Origin: Clostridiales bacterium
GTDB taxonomy: Bacteria > Bacillota > Clostridia > Saccharofermentanales > Saccharofermentanaceae
Direction: 5' to 3'
Length of the DNA: 64,000 bases
Assembly (NCBI GenBank): GCA_017527865.1
Contig: JAFXPN010000023.1
Span: 1 to 64,000 of the forward strand
Part shown: one piece after another, positions 44,561 to 54,263 of the stretch
How the letters are laid out: every line of letters starts with the position of its first letter
Position numbering within the stretch: position 1 is the stretch's first letter
The notes under the pieces: generated by a model
What the model was told of the DNA's origin: nothing
Databases searched by the model: none
Seen by the model: only the letters and a program-made list of their open reading frames with translations
Made by a program: the position numbers and the translations under genes

Positions 44561-47191
44561 TCACTTAGCCTCGAGCCAGTTGCTTCCTGTCCCGACTTCT
44601 GCTACCAGCGGAACTTTCAAGTCTGCCGAAGCTTCCATCTCTCTTTTGAGCAGAGAAGAAACTCTTTCCTTATCGCACTCATCACATTCGACTATCAGTT
44701 CATCGTGTACCTGCATGATGAGCTTTGCCGAAGGCACCACGTCCTTCAGTTCTTTATACACACGGTTCATCGCTATCTTGATGATATCGGCGGCCGTCCC
44801 CTGAACAGGCGTATTCATGGCGGCACGAAGTCCGAATTTCCTGACGTTGCGGTTAGGTGACTTAAGCTCTGACAACAGCCTCTTCCTGCCGTAAAGAGTC
44901 GTAACAAAACCTTCTTCTTCGCCCTTTTGCTTAAGTCCATTAAGATAATCCATGATCTTCGGGAACTGTTTCTCGTAAGATTTCTTGAGAGCTCCTGCTT
45001 CCTTAAAAGATATCCCCAGATCCTCAGACAGACCGAAGTCCGATATCCCGTAGATTATGCTGAAATTTACAGTCTTGGCTGCCGCCCTCTGTTCATGCGT
45101 AACTTCATCTTCCGGCACGCCGAACACCCTGGATGCGGTCCTCTTATGAATATCATCGCCTTTAAGGAATGCCTCGGTCATTACTTCATCTCCGGACATG
45201 GCCGCGAGCAGACGGAGTTCTATCTGAGAGTAATCCGCATCTACAAGGACTCTTCCCTCCGGCGCCGTAAAACATTCCCTGATCCTGGCTCCCTCTTCGG
45301 ATCTGACAGGGATATTCTGCAGATTGGGATCAACGGAGGAAAGCCTTCCGGTGTTGGTCATGGCCTGAGTAAATGTCGTGTGGATGCGGCCGTCATCCGC
45401 GATCTTCGGCAGAAGTCCCGCGGCATAAGTAGAATCCAGCTTTGATATAGCTCTCCATTCCAGTATCTTCGTAACTGCAGGATGAAGATGTTCTATCCTC
45501 TTAAGCTCGTCGGCAGATGTCGAATACACGCCCGTCTTTCCTTTCCTCCCGTGAGGGAGATCGAGCTTATCCGCATCGAAAAGCACCTCCGACAGCTGCT
45601 TGGGCGAGCCTATATTGAACTCGATCTGTGTGGATTCGTATATCTGCTCTTCGATCTTCCCGAGCCTTTCGGTAAACTCCTTATGCAGGTCCTTAAGAGA
45701 TCCCGACGATACATTCATTCCGTTTCTCTCGATCGCATCAAGAGTTACAGTCAGAGGAAATTCGATATCGTTAAGAAGATCTGTCATGCCTTCGTCTTCT
45801 GCTTTTCGGGTAAGGGCTTTAAATATGCATCTGTTGAGCAGCAGTTTCTGCGCGTGCTTCCTTAAGGATTCCTCTTCATCAAATGTCTCAAATAAGGATA
45901 TCTGCCCGCTCTTCTCCTCAATGGGGTAAGGAACGGCAAATGTATTCTCGAACAATCTCGTAATATCAGGGGAACTTCCCGAGATAACATTAAGGACATA
46001 TCCCATTACTGCCGTATCGCAGACGCTGATCAGAGAAACGGGAATGCGCGGCAGAATCTTCGATGAGATCTTATAATCAAAAGTTCTCAGGGATGCGCAT
46101 TTATCAAGAGCCCCGAGCGCAGATCCGGGATCTGCAACATGAAGAACAGTGCCTTCGAGCATGAGAACCCTGTCAGAAGTAAAACCGATATCGATATCCG
46201 TTCCTTCGGGCAGCGTATCATAAGATATGCTGATGCTGTCTTTCCCGGAATTGAACTCATCGAGGAAAGCGGAAAGATCCGAAGACACTTCATTGAACGT
46301 CTGAGTCTTTAAGCCTTCAAGACCGAATTTCTTAATAAGGCTCCGAAGTCCCAGTGCCTGAAGCCTGTCATGGAGGCCCTGCGGATCTGTGATCTTCTCA
46401 TATGAAGTATCTCTAGGTCCGAAAGGCACGGGCACATCACGAAGTATCGTACAGAGTTTTATATTAAGATCGATAAGATCTCTTGAGTCTTGAATGTGTG
46501 TTTTAAGAGACGGAGTGAGCTTATCTATATTCTCATAGATGCCGTCGATCGATCCGTAATCACCGATCAGCTTAAAAGCAGTCTTCTCGCCGACTTTCTC
46601 AACACCCTTGATATTATCGGAATTATCACCCATCAGAGCCTTTACATATACGAACAGCTCAGGCTTGACACCGTATGTATCCTCGAACATCTTACGGTCA
46701 TAAAGAACCCGCGGAGGCTTGTTCTTTCCGCTTTGCGGAAGGATAACGCTTACATGATCGTCTATCAGCTGAAAATCATCATGATCTCCGCTTAAGATAT
46801 AGACCTCATCCCCCGCTCTTTCCCCGAGCAGGGACAGCGTTCCTATGAGATCGTCAGCCTCGAAACCTTCAAGTTCCATCCTCTTAATGCCCATAAGATC
46901 AAGCAGTTCCTTTGTTACCGGCATCTGGGCTGATAATTCGGGCATCATGCCTTTGCGCTGGGCTTTGTACTCCGGATACATCAGATGTCTGAATGTAGGC
47001 TTCTTAAGATCAAACAGAACACAGATCCTGTCAGGCTCATATTCATCCATAACACTCAGCAATGTATTGAAGAACCCGTTTACCGCGCCAGTGGGAGTTC
47101 CGTCGGGAGCTGTCATGGGAGCCCTTCCTATAACGGCGAAGAACGCCCTGTTGATAATGGAATTACCGTCTACAAGCAGAAGTTTGCTCAT
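44561..47191 (-). CDS. polA: DNA polymerase I
   Basis: This repair and Okazaki-fragment polymerase has three regions. The 5'-3' exonuclease (about 1-300) begins LLLVDGNSIINRAFFAV and includes KGMMPELSAQMP and GDNSDNIKGVEKVGEKTA. A 3'-5' exonuclease-like domain (about 305-470) seems to lack the DxE metal ligands, so proofreading is probably lost. The polymerase domain has motif A VDADYSQIELRLLAAMSGD near 650, the O-helix RAAAKTVNFSIIYGIS, and motif C MQVHDELIVE near 830. Length is 876 residues. Its ATG overlaps the activase stop. Confidence 0.96.
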   Translation of the reverse strand: MSKLLLVDGNSIINRAFFAVIGRAPMTAPDGTPTGAVNGFFNTLLSVMDEYEPDRICVLFDLKKPTFRHLMYPEYKAQRKGMMPELSAQMPVTKELLDLMGIKRMELEGFEADDLIGTLSLLGERAGDEVYILSGDHDDFQLIDDHVSVILPQSGKNKPPRVLYDRKMFEDTYGVKPELFVYVKALMGDNSDNIKGVEKVGEKTAFKLIGDYGSIDGIYENIDKLTPSLKTHIQDSRDLIDLNIKLCTILRDVPVPFGPRDTSYEKITDPQGLHDRLQALGLRSLIKKFGLEGLKTQTFNEVSSDLSAFLDEFNSGKDSISISYDTLPEGTDIDIGFTSDRVLMLEGTVLHVADPGSALGALDKCASLRTFDYKISSKILPRIPVSLISVCDTAVMGYVLNVISGSSPDITRLFENTFAVPYPIEEKSGQISLFETFDEEESLRKHAQKLLLNRCIFKALTRKAEDEGMTDLLNDIEFPLTVTLDAIERNGMNVSSGSLKDLHKEFTERLGKIEEQIYESTQIEFNIGSPKQLSEVLFDADKLDLPHGRKGKTGVYSTSADELKRIEHLHPAVTKILEWRAISKLDSTYAAGLLPKIADDGRIHTTFTQAMTNTGRLSSVDPNLQNIPVRSEEGARIRECFTAPEGRVLVDADYSQIELRLLAAMSGDEVMTEAFLKGDDIHKRTASRVFGVPEDEVTHEQRAAAKTVNFSIIYGISDFGLSEDLGISFKEAGALKKSYEKQFPKIMDYLNGLKQKGEEEGFVTTLYGRKRLLSELKSPNRNVRKFGLRAAMNTPVQGTAADIIKIAMNRVYKELKDVVPSAKLIMQVHDELIVECDECDKERVSSLLKREMEASADLKVPLVAEVGTGSNWLEAK

Positions 47192-50100
47192 GACCGTTCT
47201 TTCCTCATCTGCTCTTCCATCAGTTCTGCATTGCGGACTGCATGTGCAGTCGAGATCATGAGCTTGATACGGTTGAGCTGATTGGCCTCGGATGCGCCGG
47301 GGTCATAATCGATGGGAATGATATTGGACTTCGGATACTGACGCCTCAGTTCCTTTATCATGCCCTTGCCGGTTACATGATTGGGCAGGCATGCGAAGGG
47401 CTGCGAACATATGATGTTAGGCACTCCGTCCTGGATAAGCTCGATCATCTCAGCCGTCAGGAACCATCCCTCACCGCATGTATTGCCGCATGAAAGGACC
47501 TTTGATGAATTCTTGGCAAGCTCCTCTATCCTCTCAGAAAGCATAAACTTGCCGTTAGTCTTCTTATAAGCCTCATTTATCGGTTTTCTGAAACTCTCAA
47601 GAAGGTCTATGGCTCTGGCATTTATAAAACCGCTCTTCTTCGATCTTCCCATGTTGTCGGCAGCCCATACGGAATCATAAGCGCAGTAAAGGAAGAAATC
47701 TATAACGCCGGGAAGAACACCTTCACATCCTTCAGCTTCAATGACATCGAGCGCGTTGTTATTCGCATCCGGCTGGAACTTAACGAGGATCTCACCGACA
47801 AGACCTACCCTGGGCTTTCTCGGGATATCCATTAACGGAAGCTGATCGAACTTCTCGACTGCGAGCTTTATGAATTTCTTGTAACTCCTGACCTTGGGGA
47901 TATTCTCGAGATCGACTCCTATATCCGCTAGGCAGTCTCTTATCTTCTTCTTCTCCTCAGGGCTTCTGTCCCAGTAGTTGCCGGGCATTATCTGATCATA
48001 ACGCTCCGTAAGATCATCCGCGAACCCTGACTTGTTAAACATCTGTCTTCCGATACGGTTAAAGTACATATAAAGCGCATTAGCCGAACCCGGAACAACT
48101 TCATAAGGACGGGTCCTGAGGATAAGTGTAGTCAGCATATCACCGAGGCAAAGCGCTTCCACCGCATTCTTTACAAACGGCAGAGAGATGGTAAATCCCT
48201 CATTCTTCTCAAACTGCTGAACGGATAGAGCAACAACGGGAATATTCGGATATCCCGCTTCCTTTAATGCTTTACGGAGGAAAGCAACATAGTTTGTGGC
48301 ACGGCATCCTCCGCCGGTCTGAGTGATCATTAGCGTTGTATTGTCAGGATCTATATCTCCCCTGATAATGGCATTGATCATCTGGCCTACAACTATTATC
48401 GAAGGAAAACATGCATCATTATTAACATACTTAAGACCACACTCGATGTCCTCACGGGTGGCCTGCTTAAGAAGTTTCATCCTGTATCCTTCAGCGTGGA
48501 ATACACTCTCGACGAAGTCAAACTGGACCGGCGCCATCTGAGGCGCAAGGATAGTGTGTTTCTTCTTGTCTTCCTTAGTAAACTCAACACGCTTTAAGAC
48601 ATAAGCGGGATTATCAAGGTCTGCGGTAACAGCCTTTCTTTGACCTGATCTTATCAGTTCCTCTCTCTCGTTCATCGCTACGACCAGAGATCTCATTCTG
48701 ATCCTTGCAGCTCCGAGATTGCTTACTTCATCGATCTTAAGGAGCGTATAGAGCTTACCTGAGGACTCAAGTATCTCCTGAACCTGATCGGAAGTAACCG
48801 CATCAAGACCGCATCCGAACGACGTCAGCTGAACAAGTTCCAGATTAGGCTTGGTTATTACGAATGCCGCGGCTTCATAAAGCCTTGTATGATACATCCA
48901 CTGATCAACTACACGGATAGGTCTTGCAAGTCTGCCGGGAACGGCAACACAGTCTTCCGTAAGCACTCCGAGGCCTAACTGATTGATCATCTCGGGGATA
49001 CCGTGATTGATCTCAGGATCGATATGATACGGTCTTCCCGCGAGAACGATACCGTGCATCCCGCGCTTCTCCATCTCATAGATCATGCGGGCGCCTTCAG
49101 TCCTGATATCCTCTTTGAACCTGCCGTATTCCTCTGCGCCTTCGTTAACGGCGGCTTTTGCCTCGTCAAGTGTGACACCCTTATCCTTAAACACATCGGC
49201 GAGTTTCTTCGCAACCTCATCAAGATCATCAAGAGGCATAAAAGGATTCATGAAGTTGATATTCTTCTCTTTGATGTTCTCAACATTATTCTTTATTACT
49301 TCAGGATATGAACATACGATAGGACAGTTATAATGATTGCCGGAATCCTGATTCTCGACCATCTCGTACGGGACATCGGGATAGAATATATCCGTGATGC
49401 CGCGGCTTATAAGATTCTCGATATGACCGTGAGCCAGTTTGGCCGGATAGCATACAGATTCGGAAGGTATCGTCTCCATACCCTTCTCATAGATTGCATG
49501 GCTCGATCTTGCAGATATAAGAACCCTGAAGCCGAGTTTTGTCAATGTTGTAAACCAGAAAGGGAAATTCTCATATTGATTGAGCACGCGGGGAATACCC
49601 AATGTTCCTCTGGGTGCATCCTTCTCGGCAAGCGGCTTATAGGCAAAAGTCCTCTTGTACTTATATTTGAACATATTGAAGACTTCTTCGTCCTGAGCCT
49701 CATCATCTTTCTCGACTCCTACTCTCTCTCCGTTCTCACAGCGGTTGCCGGATACGAATCTCTTTCCGTTAGAGAAAGTGGAGATCGTAAGCTTGCAGTG
49801 GTTTCCGCAGTACGGGCATTCGGTCTTCTCACTCTCCATCTCAAATGAATCGAGCTCACCGGGCTTCAATATGGCAGTGACGCTTCCTTCAGTGCATCTG
49901 TCCTTCGCTATAAGTGCGGCGCCGAATGCCCCCATGAGTCCTGCGATATTAGGCCTGATAACCTCTCTTTGGGAAATGATCTCGAACGCCCTTAAGATGG
50001 AATCATTAAGGAAAGTGCCGCCCTGTACTACGACCTTCTTTCCGAGCTGTTCGGTATCTCTTATCTTGATGACCTTATAAAGAGCATTTCTGACGACGGA

Positions 50101-51624
50101 ATAAGACAATCCTGCTGAGATATCTCCCACAGTCGCGCCTTCCTTCTGCGCCTGTTTGACCTTCGAATTCATAAACACGGTACAACGCGTACCGAGATCA
50201 ACGGGACTCTTGGCATTAAGAGCCTCTTTCGAGAATGATACGGGATCCATTCCGAGAGTCTGGGCAAAGGTCTGGATGAATGATCCGCACCCTGAAGAAC
50301 ATGCTTCATTGAGCATAATGGAATCGATCACACCGTTTCTTATCCTCATGCATTTCATATCCTGACCGCCGATGTCGATGATGAAATCTACATCCGGACA
50401 GAAGTATTTTGCGCCCTGGAAATGGGCCATTGTCTCAATCTCGCCTATGTCGACTCCCAATCCGGCTTTGATGATGTTCTCACCGTAACCTGTAGCGCAC
50501 GAATACCTTATATAGGCTTTGTCGTTGAGTTTACTGTATATATCCTTGAGGATCTCCACGGCTGAATACACTGGATTGCCCTTGTTGCTGCTGTACCATG
50601 AATATACAAGATCACCGTTCTCATTGATAAGTACGGCCTTGGTAGTGGTGGATCCTGCGTCGATGCCCAGATATAAAGGACCTTCCTGCTTCTTCATGTC
50701 GAGCATTGGAACCTGCGCATTCTCATGCCTGTCATAGAATTCCTTCTTCTCCTGCTCGTCTTTGAACAGAGGGGCGATCCTGATGATATCGGGCTCGAAT
50801 CCGTCCCTGTTCTTGAATTTCTCTATAAGAACCTTTAAGGATACAGGATCATCATCCGAACTTAATGCAGCGCCTAATGCAACATAGATCTGCGCGTCTT
50901 CAGGCATCCAGAAGGAATCGACCTTGTCAGCGAGTGTTCGTTCGAACGCGCTTCGAAGCTCGGAATTAAAGTAAAGCGGACCGCCAAGGAATGCGACATG
51001 GCCTTTGATCGGTCTGCCGCAGGCAAGTCCCGATATCGTCTGGTTTACTACCGACTGATATATTGAAGCGGCGAGGTCTTCTTTTGCCGCGCCTTCGTTG
51101 ATGAGAGGCTGAAGATCGCTCTTGGCGAATACGCCGCACCTGCTGGCGATAGTATATAAAGACCTGTAGTCCTTGGCAAAATTATTAAGGCCGTCGGCAT
51201 CTGTCTGAAGAAGCGATGCCATCTGATCGATAAAAGCACCTGTTCCTCCTGCGCACGTTCCGTTCATCCTCTGTTCGATAACCGGGTGAAGATAAGTGAT
51301 CTTTGCATCTTCACCGCCCAACTCGATTATTACATCCGTCTCAGGGTGATATTTCTTTATGGCCTCTGTCTCGGCCATTACTTCCTGGGTAAATTTGAGT
51401 CCCAGCCAATTAGCAACGGACAGTCCTCCGGAACCCGTTATCGTAACGGATGCCTCAAGTCCCGGAAACTCTTTATCAAGATCCTCGAAAAGCTGATTGA
51501 GCAGACCCGCGATATCCGAGTGGTGTCTCTTATATTCGCGGTGAACTATCTCATCGCCGTCAAGCAAAACGATCTTGATGGTCGTTGAACCGATATCAAG
51601 GCCTAATCTGTATCTTATCTCCAT
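47188..51624 (-). CDS. Giant acyl-CoA dehydratase activase-related protein (two BadF/HgdC ATPase domains plus DUF2229)
   Basis: The 1478-residue protein joins two ASKHA ATPases of the 2-hydroxyacyl-CoA dehydratase activator type with a DUF2229 and HgdB-like C-terminal half. LGLDIGSTTIKIVLLDG (about 6) and LGIDAGSTTTKAVLI (about 317) are the phosphate loops. Each is followed by cysteines placed like the activator's cluster ligands: GTCAGGTGAF and SRCGVFAKSD in the first, NEACSSGCGSFI and GTRCTVFMNS in the second. A CPYCGNHC segment lies near 620. Such proteins are widespread in strict anaerobes, but their target is not established. It is one base after an unknown gene and overlaps polA. No dehydratase subunits are in the window. 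Confidence 0.88.
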   Translation of the reverse strand: MEIRYRLGLDIGSTTIKIVLLDGDEIVHREYKRHHSDIAGLLNQLFEDLDKEFPGLEASVTITGSGGLSVANWLGLKFTQEVMAETEAIKKYHPETDVIIELGGEDAKITYLHPVIEQRMNGTCAGGTGAFIDQMASLLQTDADGLNNFAKDYRSLYTIASRCGVFAKSDLQPLINEGAAKEDLAASIYQSVVNQTISGLACGRPIKGHVAFLGGPLYFNSELRSAFERTLADKVDSFWMPEDAQIYVALGAALSSDDDPVSLKVLIEKFKNRDGFEPDIIRIAPLFKDEQEKKEFYDRHENAQVPMLDMKKQEGPLYLGIDAGSTTTKAVLINENGDLVYSWYSSNKGNPVYSAVEILKDIYSKLNDKAYIRYSCATGYGENIIKAGLGVDIGEIETMAHFQGAKYFCPDVDFIIDIGGQDMKCMRIRNGVIDSIMLNEACSSGCGSFIQTFAQTLGMDPVSFSKEALNAKSPVDLGTRCTVFMNSKVKQAQKEGATVGDISAGLSYSVVRNALYKVIKIRDTEQLGKKVVVQGGTFLNDSILRAFEIISQREVIRPNIAGLMGAFGAALIAKDRCTEGSVTAILKPGELDSFEMESEKTECPYCGNHCKLTISTFSNGKRFVSGNRCENGERVGVEKDDEAQDEEVFNMFKYKYKRTFAYKPLAEKDAPRGTLGIPRVLNQYENFPFWFTTLTKLGFRVLISARSSHAIYEKGMETIPSESVCYPAKLAHGHIENLISRGITDIFYPDVPYEMVENQDSGNHYNCPIVCSYPEVIKNNVENIKEKNINFMNPFMPLDDLDEVAKKLADVFKDKGVTLDEAKAAVNEGAEEYGRFKEDIRTEGARMIYEMEKRGMHGIVLAGRPYHIDPEINHGIPEMINQLGLGVLTEDCVAVPGRLARPIRVVDQWMYHTRLYEAAAFVITKPNLELVQLTSFGCGLDAVTSDQVQEILESSGKLYTLLKIDEVSNLGAARIRMRSLVVAMNEREELIRSGQRKAVTADLDNPAYVLKRVEFTKEDKKKHTILAPQMAPVQFDFVESVFHAEGYRMKLLKQATREDIECGLKYVNNDACFPSIIVVGQMINAIIRGDIDPDNTTLMITQTGGGCRATNYVAFLRKALKEAGYPNIPVVALSVQQFEKNEGFTISLPFVKNAVEALCLGDMLTTLILRTRPYEVVPGSANALYMYFNRIGRQMFNKSGFADDLTERYDQIMPGNYWDRSPEEKKKIRDCLADIGVDLENIPKVRSYKKFIKLAVEKFDQLPLMDIPRKPRVGLVGEILVKFQPDANNNALDVIEAEGCEGVLPGVIDFFLYCAYDSVWAADNMGRSKKSGFINARAIDLLESFRKPINEAYKKTNGKFMLSERIEELAKNSSKVLSCGNTCGEGWFLTAEMIELIQDGVPNIICSQPFACLPNHVTGKGMIKELRRQYPKSNIIPIDYDPGASEANQLNRIKLMISTAHAVRNAELMEEQMRKERS

Positions 51625-51625
51625 A

Positions 51626-52408
51626 TTAATTGCCGTCCTTGTGTCTGATATCTTCTAACGGTGTGCCTTTAGGCTGATTCTTTGATGTGGTACTCCGGTT
51701 GGCGCGTTCTCCCAAAGTCCGTCTATGAGCCGCTCTCGGGACTTTGCGCAGTTCCTTCCGTTTATCATAAGCCATGCTTCCGAATCTTTTCCTTGAATCT
51801 TCCTTCAATCTCGTCATGCGGTCATTCTGTTCCCTGCGCAGCGATTCACGGAAGTCGCTCCCCTTGAGCATATTAAGCTTAAAATCATCAGTCAAAGAGA
51901 TCTTAAGGAGCTCATCCGGAACACCCATGGCAAGGTCGAACTCATTATTAAACCTGTCCCTGCTCTGAAGAGACAATGCTGCAACGCATCTTACGACATT
52001 CTGTTCAAAAAGCTCAAAATCGCAATCGATACCGAGTGACAAAGGCATACCGGTAAAATTAAGATTCACATAAGGAAGATTCTTGGTAAAGATCAGATGA
52101 AGAGCGATAAGCTTCATATAGGATTCAAGATTGATGCATTCCTGGTCACATATCTTGGCAAGTTCGCCTCCGGTTGTCATGCATGAAACATCACTCTTCT
52201 CATCTTCAAACCCTGATGCCCAAAGATAATACAGTTCCCTGTACACTTCGGATTTAAACTTCTCAAAATCCCTGCAAAGAGGCGCCGCCAGGACCGGGGT
52301 GCCGATGTTGAATATATACTGCATATAGGACACTTCCATGTACTGCGGTACACCGAAATACTTGAAATAAGCCGCTATATCCCTTGCGTTGTAGATATAT
52401 CTGTTCAA
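51626..52408 (-). CDS. Unknown protein cotranscribed with the giant activase
   Basis: The 260-residue product matches no family I recognise and has no signal peptide or membrane helix. The first two thirds are probably folded and mixed in character; the last 70 residues are highly basic (many Arg and Lys, with RRTLGERANRSTTSKNQPKG), suggesting nucleic-acid or ribosome contact. The start is a TTG at 52408 with CGGAGAG five bases upstream; the next ATG in frame is Met23. It is one base before the activase gene, so the products may work together. It has its own extended -10 promoter. Confidence 0.7.
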   Translation of the reverse strand: MNRYIYNARDIAAYFKYFGVPQYMEVSYMQYIFNIGTPVLAAPLCRDFEKFKSEVYRELYYLWASGFEDEKSDVSCMTTGGELAKICDQECINLESYMKLIALHLIFTKNLPYVNLNFTGMPLSLGIDCDFELFEQNVVRCVAALSLQSRDRFNNEFDLAMGVPDELLKISLTDDFKLNMLKGSDFRESLRREQNDRMTRLKEDSRKRFGSMAYDKRKELRKVPRAAHRRTLGERANRSTTSKNQPKGTPLEDIRHKDGN

Positions 52409-52441
52409 ATAAACTCTCCGTTAAACATAACAAATCATTAT

Positions 52442-52450
52442 ATTATATCA
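52442..52450 (-). promoter_or_regulatory. Extended -10 promoter of the unknown gene-activase-polA operon
   Basis: On the minus strand TGATATAAT (52450-52442) is an exact extended -10 element. The upstream region is the terminator stem of the previous gene, so a -35 box is poor and the TG extension may compensate. The leader would be about 27 bases. Confidence 0.55.
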
Positions 52451-52452
52451 TA

Positions 52453-52486
52453 ATAAAGGGGCTGTCATTCGTGACAGCCCCTTTAT
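52453..52486 (-). terminator. Intrinsic terminator of the Lrp-prfB-glucosaminidase transcript
   Basis: The stem has 15 perfect base pairs: ATAAAGGGGCTGTCA (52453-52467) with TGACAGCCCCTTTAT (52472-52486), around a TTCG loop. It starts 27 bases after the glucosaminidase stop and its 3' arm ends in TTTAT on the minus strand. The core is the same as in the ispH-S1 terminator 38 kb away. Confidence 0.88.
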
Positions 52487-52512
52487 CGGGATAAATCAAA
52501 TATAATTGAATA

Positions 52513-54252
52513 TCAGTATGCCGTCATTCCGGCGTTCGTACAGAGGGCAGTAAACTCGGCAGATCTGGAGAATCCGTGGTAGACATCGATCTTTGTCATA
52601 CCGTTCGCCATCTTATCAAGCCAGTATGCGAAGCCGTCCGCATCGGGAGCGCGTCCCAGGAAAGTATTGTACAGGATCGTAATGAACTGCTCGTTCGTAA
52701 GGTTGCGGTCTGTCATCTCCTGACTGAATACGAATCCGTAGGCCACATCCTCGCCGGTCATTCCCTCCTGCACGATCTTGTCATACCAGTAAGTGAAACC
52801 GGGCCTGTCGGGATTTCTGTCCAGAGTATATCTGTAAAGATAGATGACAAAGTTCTCGATGGGATTGCTTCCTACCCACTGCTGTTCGGTCGGTGCAGAA
52901 GGTGACGGAGGCGCGATCTCGTTCGGAGGAAGCGTAACAGCCGTACCCGGCATATTATCGAACACGGGGATCCTGAACACGACGGGAGAATCGATGAGAC
53001 CTGCTCTGGTATAAGCGGTGCACATATGGGAGGCCTCGGTATATACCGAACCTGTCGCCGTCATGTACTGATGATAACCCTTTTCGCGGGATGAAGCGGG
53101 ATCGAAGTTAAAGCGCATGAAGTAGAGCGTTCCCTGGCCTGCGCCTATATAATTATCCCTCATCCACATGGCTCCGCCGACGATCGACTTGCCGGGAGTA
53201 TCCCACGGGATAAGATAAGTTGCATTGAATGAAGGATCGCCCGTTCCGTTCTGGGCAAAGTTGAGACCGCCCACAGTCGCGTCTATAACATCGGAATAAG
53301 CTCCGATATTATAGAAATTATAAAAACCGGTCGTTCCTCTTGTTGAATTGCTGCCGTTCTTGCTGCACTCCTGGATAACATGGGAAGCGAGGAAGATAGG
53401 GTTTATATCGGCTATATTGCCTGCGTCGGCAAAGATATCACAATAATTGATAACATCTCCGTTCTGGTTGGCTGCCGTTGAATTAAGGAATGTTCCGGGA
53501 AGAAGTCCCTGTACGGACGCTCCGGGAATACTGTTATCAGCCGTATAACTAAGGTCCATAAACTGGAATACCGCCACTTCGTTAAGGCTGTTCCTGGGAT
53601 CCATATAAAACGCAACGATCTCGGAAGATGCATTGACCCAAGTCGAAGCATCAATGACTCTGTATGTACCGGTAGCAGTATCATAAGCAAAATCGGCCTT
53701 GGACTTCCATGCACCGTTGCTGTTGTTGCTGATCAGTGACGCTCCGGGCCTGGTCTCCACACCGATCGCCGTATTCCAGTCATATCCTGTATAAACAGGA
53801 ACAAACTGCCATGAAGGATGAAGAGCGTGCATGTCACGAAGATATGATTTATAGCTGTCGGGGAATGCAGAGATCATTGACTCGAAAGCTGCATCGGAAG
53901 GTCCTGTGGAAGTAGGATCACGGCGTACATAATAAGCCGCAAGATATCCGGATTTAACAGTTCCGTTGCTTTCAAAGTTAATGCTGTACCATATCGAGAT
54001 GCCGGACTGATCGGAAGCGTCAGCTCCGGTTCTTCCGGTTACTTCTACTCTGGAGTTAACTCCGACCGTCCCGACGATAGAAGCCTGGGTCGAAGGAAAT
54101 GACCTGACATTTGCCAGACTGTTGCAATTGATAACGGTAGCATTTGAAGCGATAGAAGCTTCTACATTGCGCGTCCTGATCAAACATCCCGCCGACAGGA
54201 TCACTGCCGCAGCAAGAACGGATGACAACATCTTTATAAATGTTCTTCTCAT
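52513..54252 (-). CDS. Secreted endo-beta-N-acetylglucosaminidase with SH3b and DUF4214 modules
   Basis: This predicted peptidoglycan hydrolase has a signal peptide (about 1-33, probable cut after NVEA), a bacterial SH3 domain (about 38-110, LANVRSFPSTQASIVGTVG) and a glucosaminidase domain (about 130-400). That domain includes MHALHPSWQFVPVYTGYDWN and FLASHVIQECS, with the likely catalytic glutamate, then GTTGFYNFYNIGAYSD. The C-terminal 115 residues (about 465-579) are a DUF4214 module with two half-repeats, LDRNPDRPGFTYW and LGRAPDADGFAYW. AGGAG lies five bases before the ATG. It is 11 bases after prfB and ends at a strong terminator. Confidence 0.88.
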   Translation of the reverse strand: MRRTFIKMLSSVLAAAVILSAGCLIRTRNVEASIASNATVINCNSLANVRSFPSTQASIVGTVGVNSRVEVTGRTGADASDQSGISIWYSINFESNGTVKSGYLAAYYVRRDPTSTGPSDAAFESMISAFPDSYKSYLRDMHALHPSWQFVPVYTGYDWNTAIGVETRPGASLISNNSNGAWKSKADFAYDTATGTYRVIDASTWVNASSEIVAFYMDPRNSLNEVAVFQFMDLSYTADNSIPGASVQGLLPGTFLNSTAANQNGDVINYCDIFADAGNIADINPIFLASHVIQECSKNGSNSTRGTTGFYNFYNIGAYSDVIDATVGGLNFAQNGTGDPSFNATYLIPWDTPGKSIVGGAMWMRDNYIGAGQGTLYFMRFNFDPASSREKGYHQYMTATGSVYTEASHMCTAYTRAGLIDSPVVFRIPVFDNMPGTAVTLPPNEIAPPSPSAPTEQQWVGSNPIENFVIYLYRYTLDRNPDRPGFTYWYDKIVQEGMTGEDVAYGFVFSQEMTDRNLTNEQFITILYNTFLGRAPDADGFAYWLDKMANGMTKIDVYHGFSRSAEFTALCTNAGMTAY

Positions 54253-54263
54253 ACTCTCTCCTG

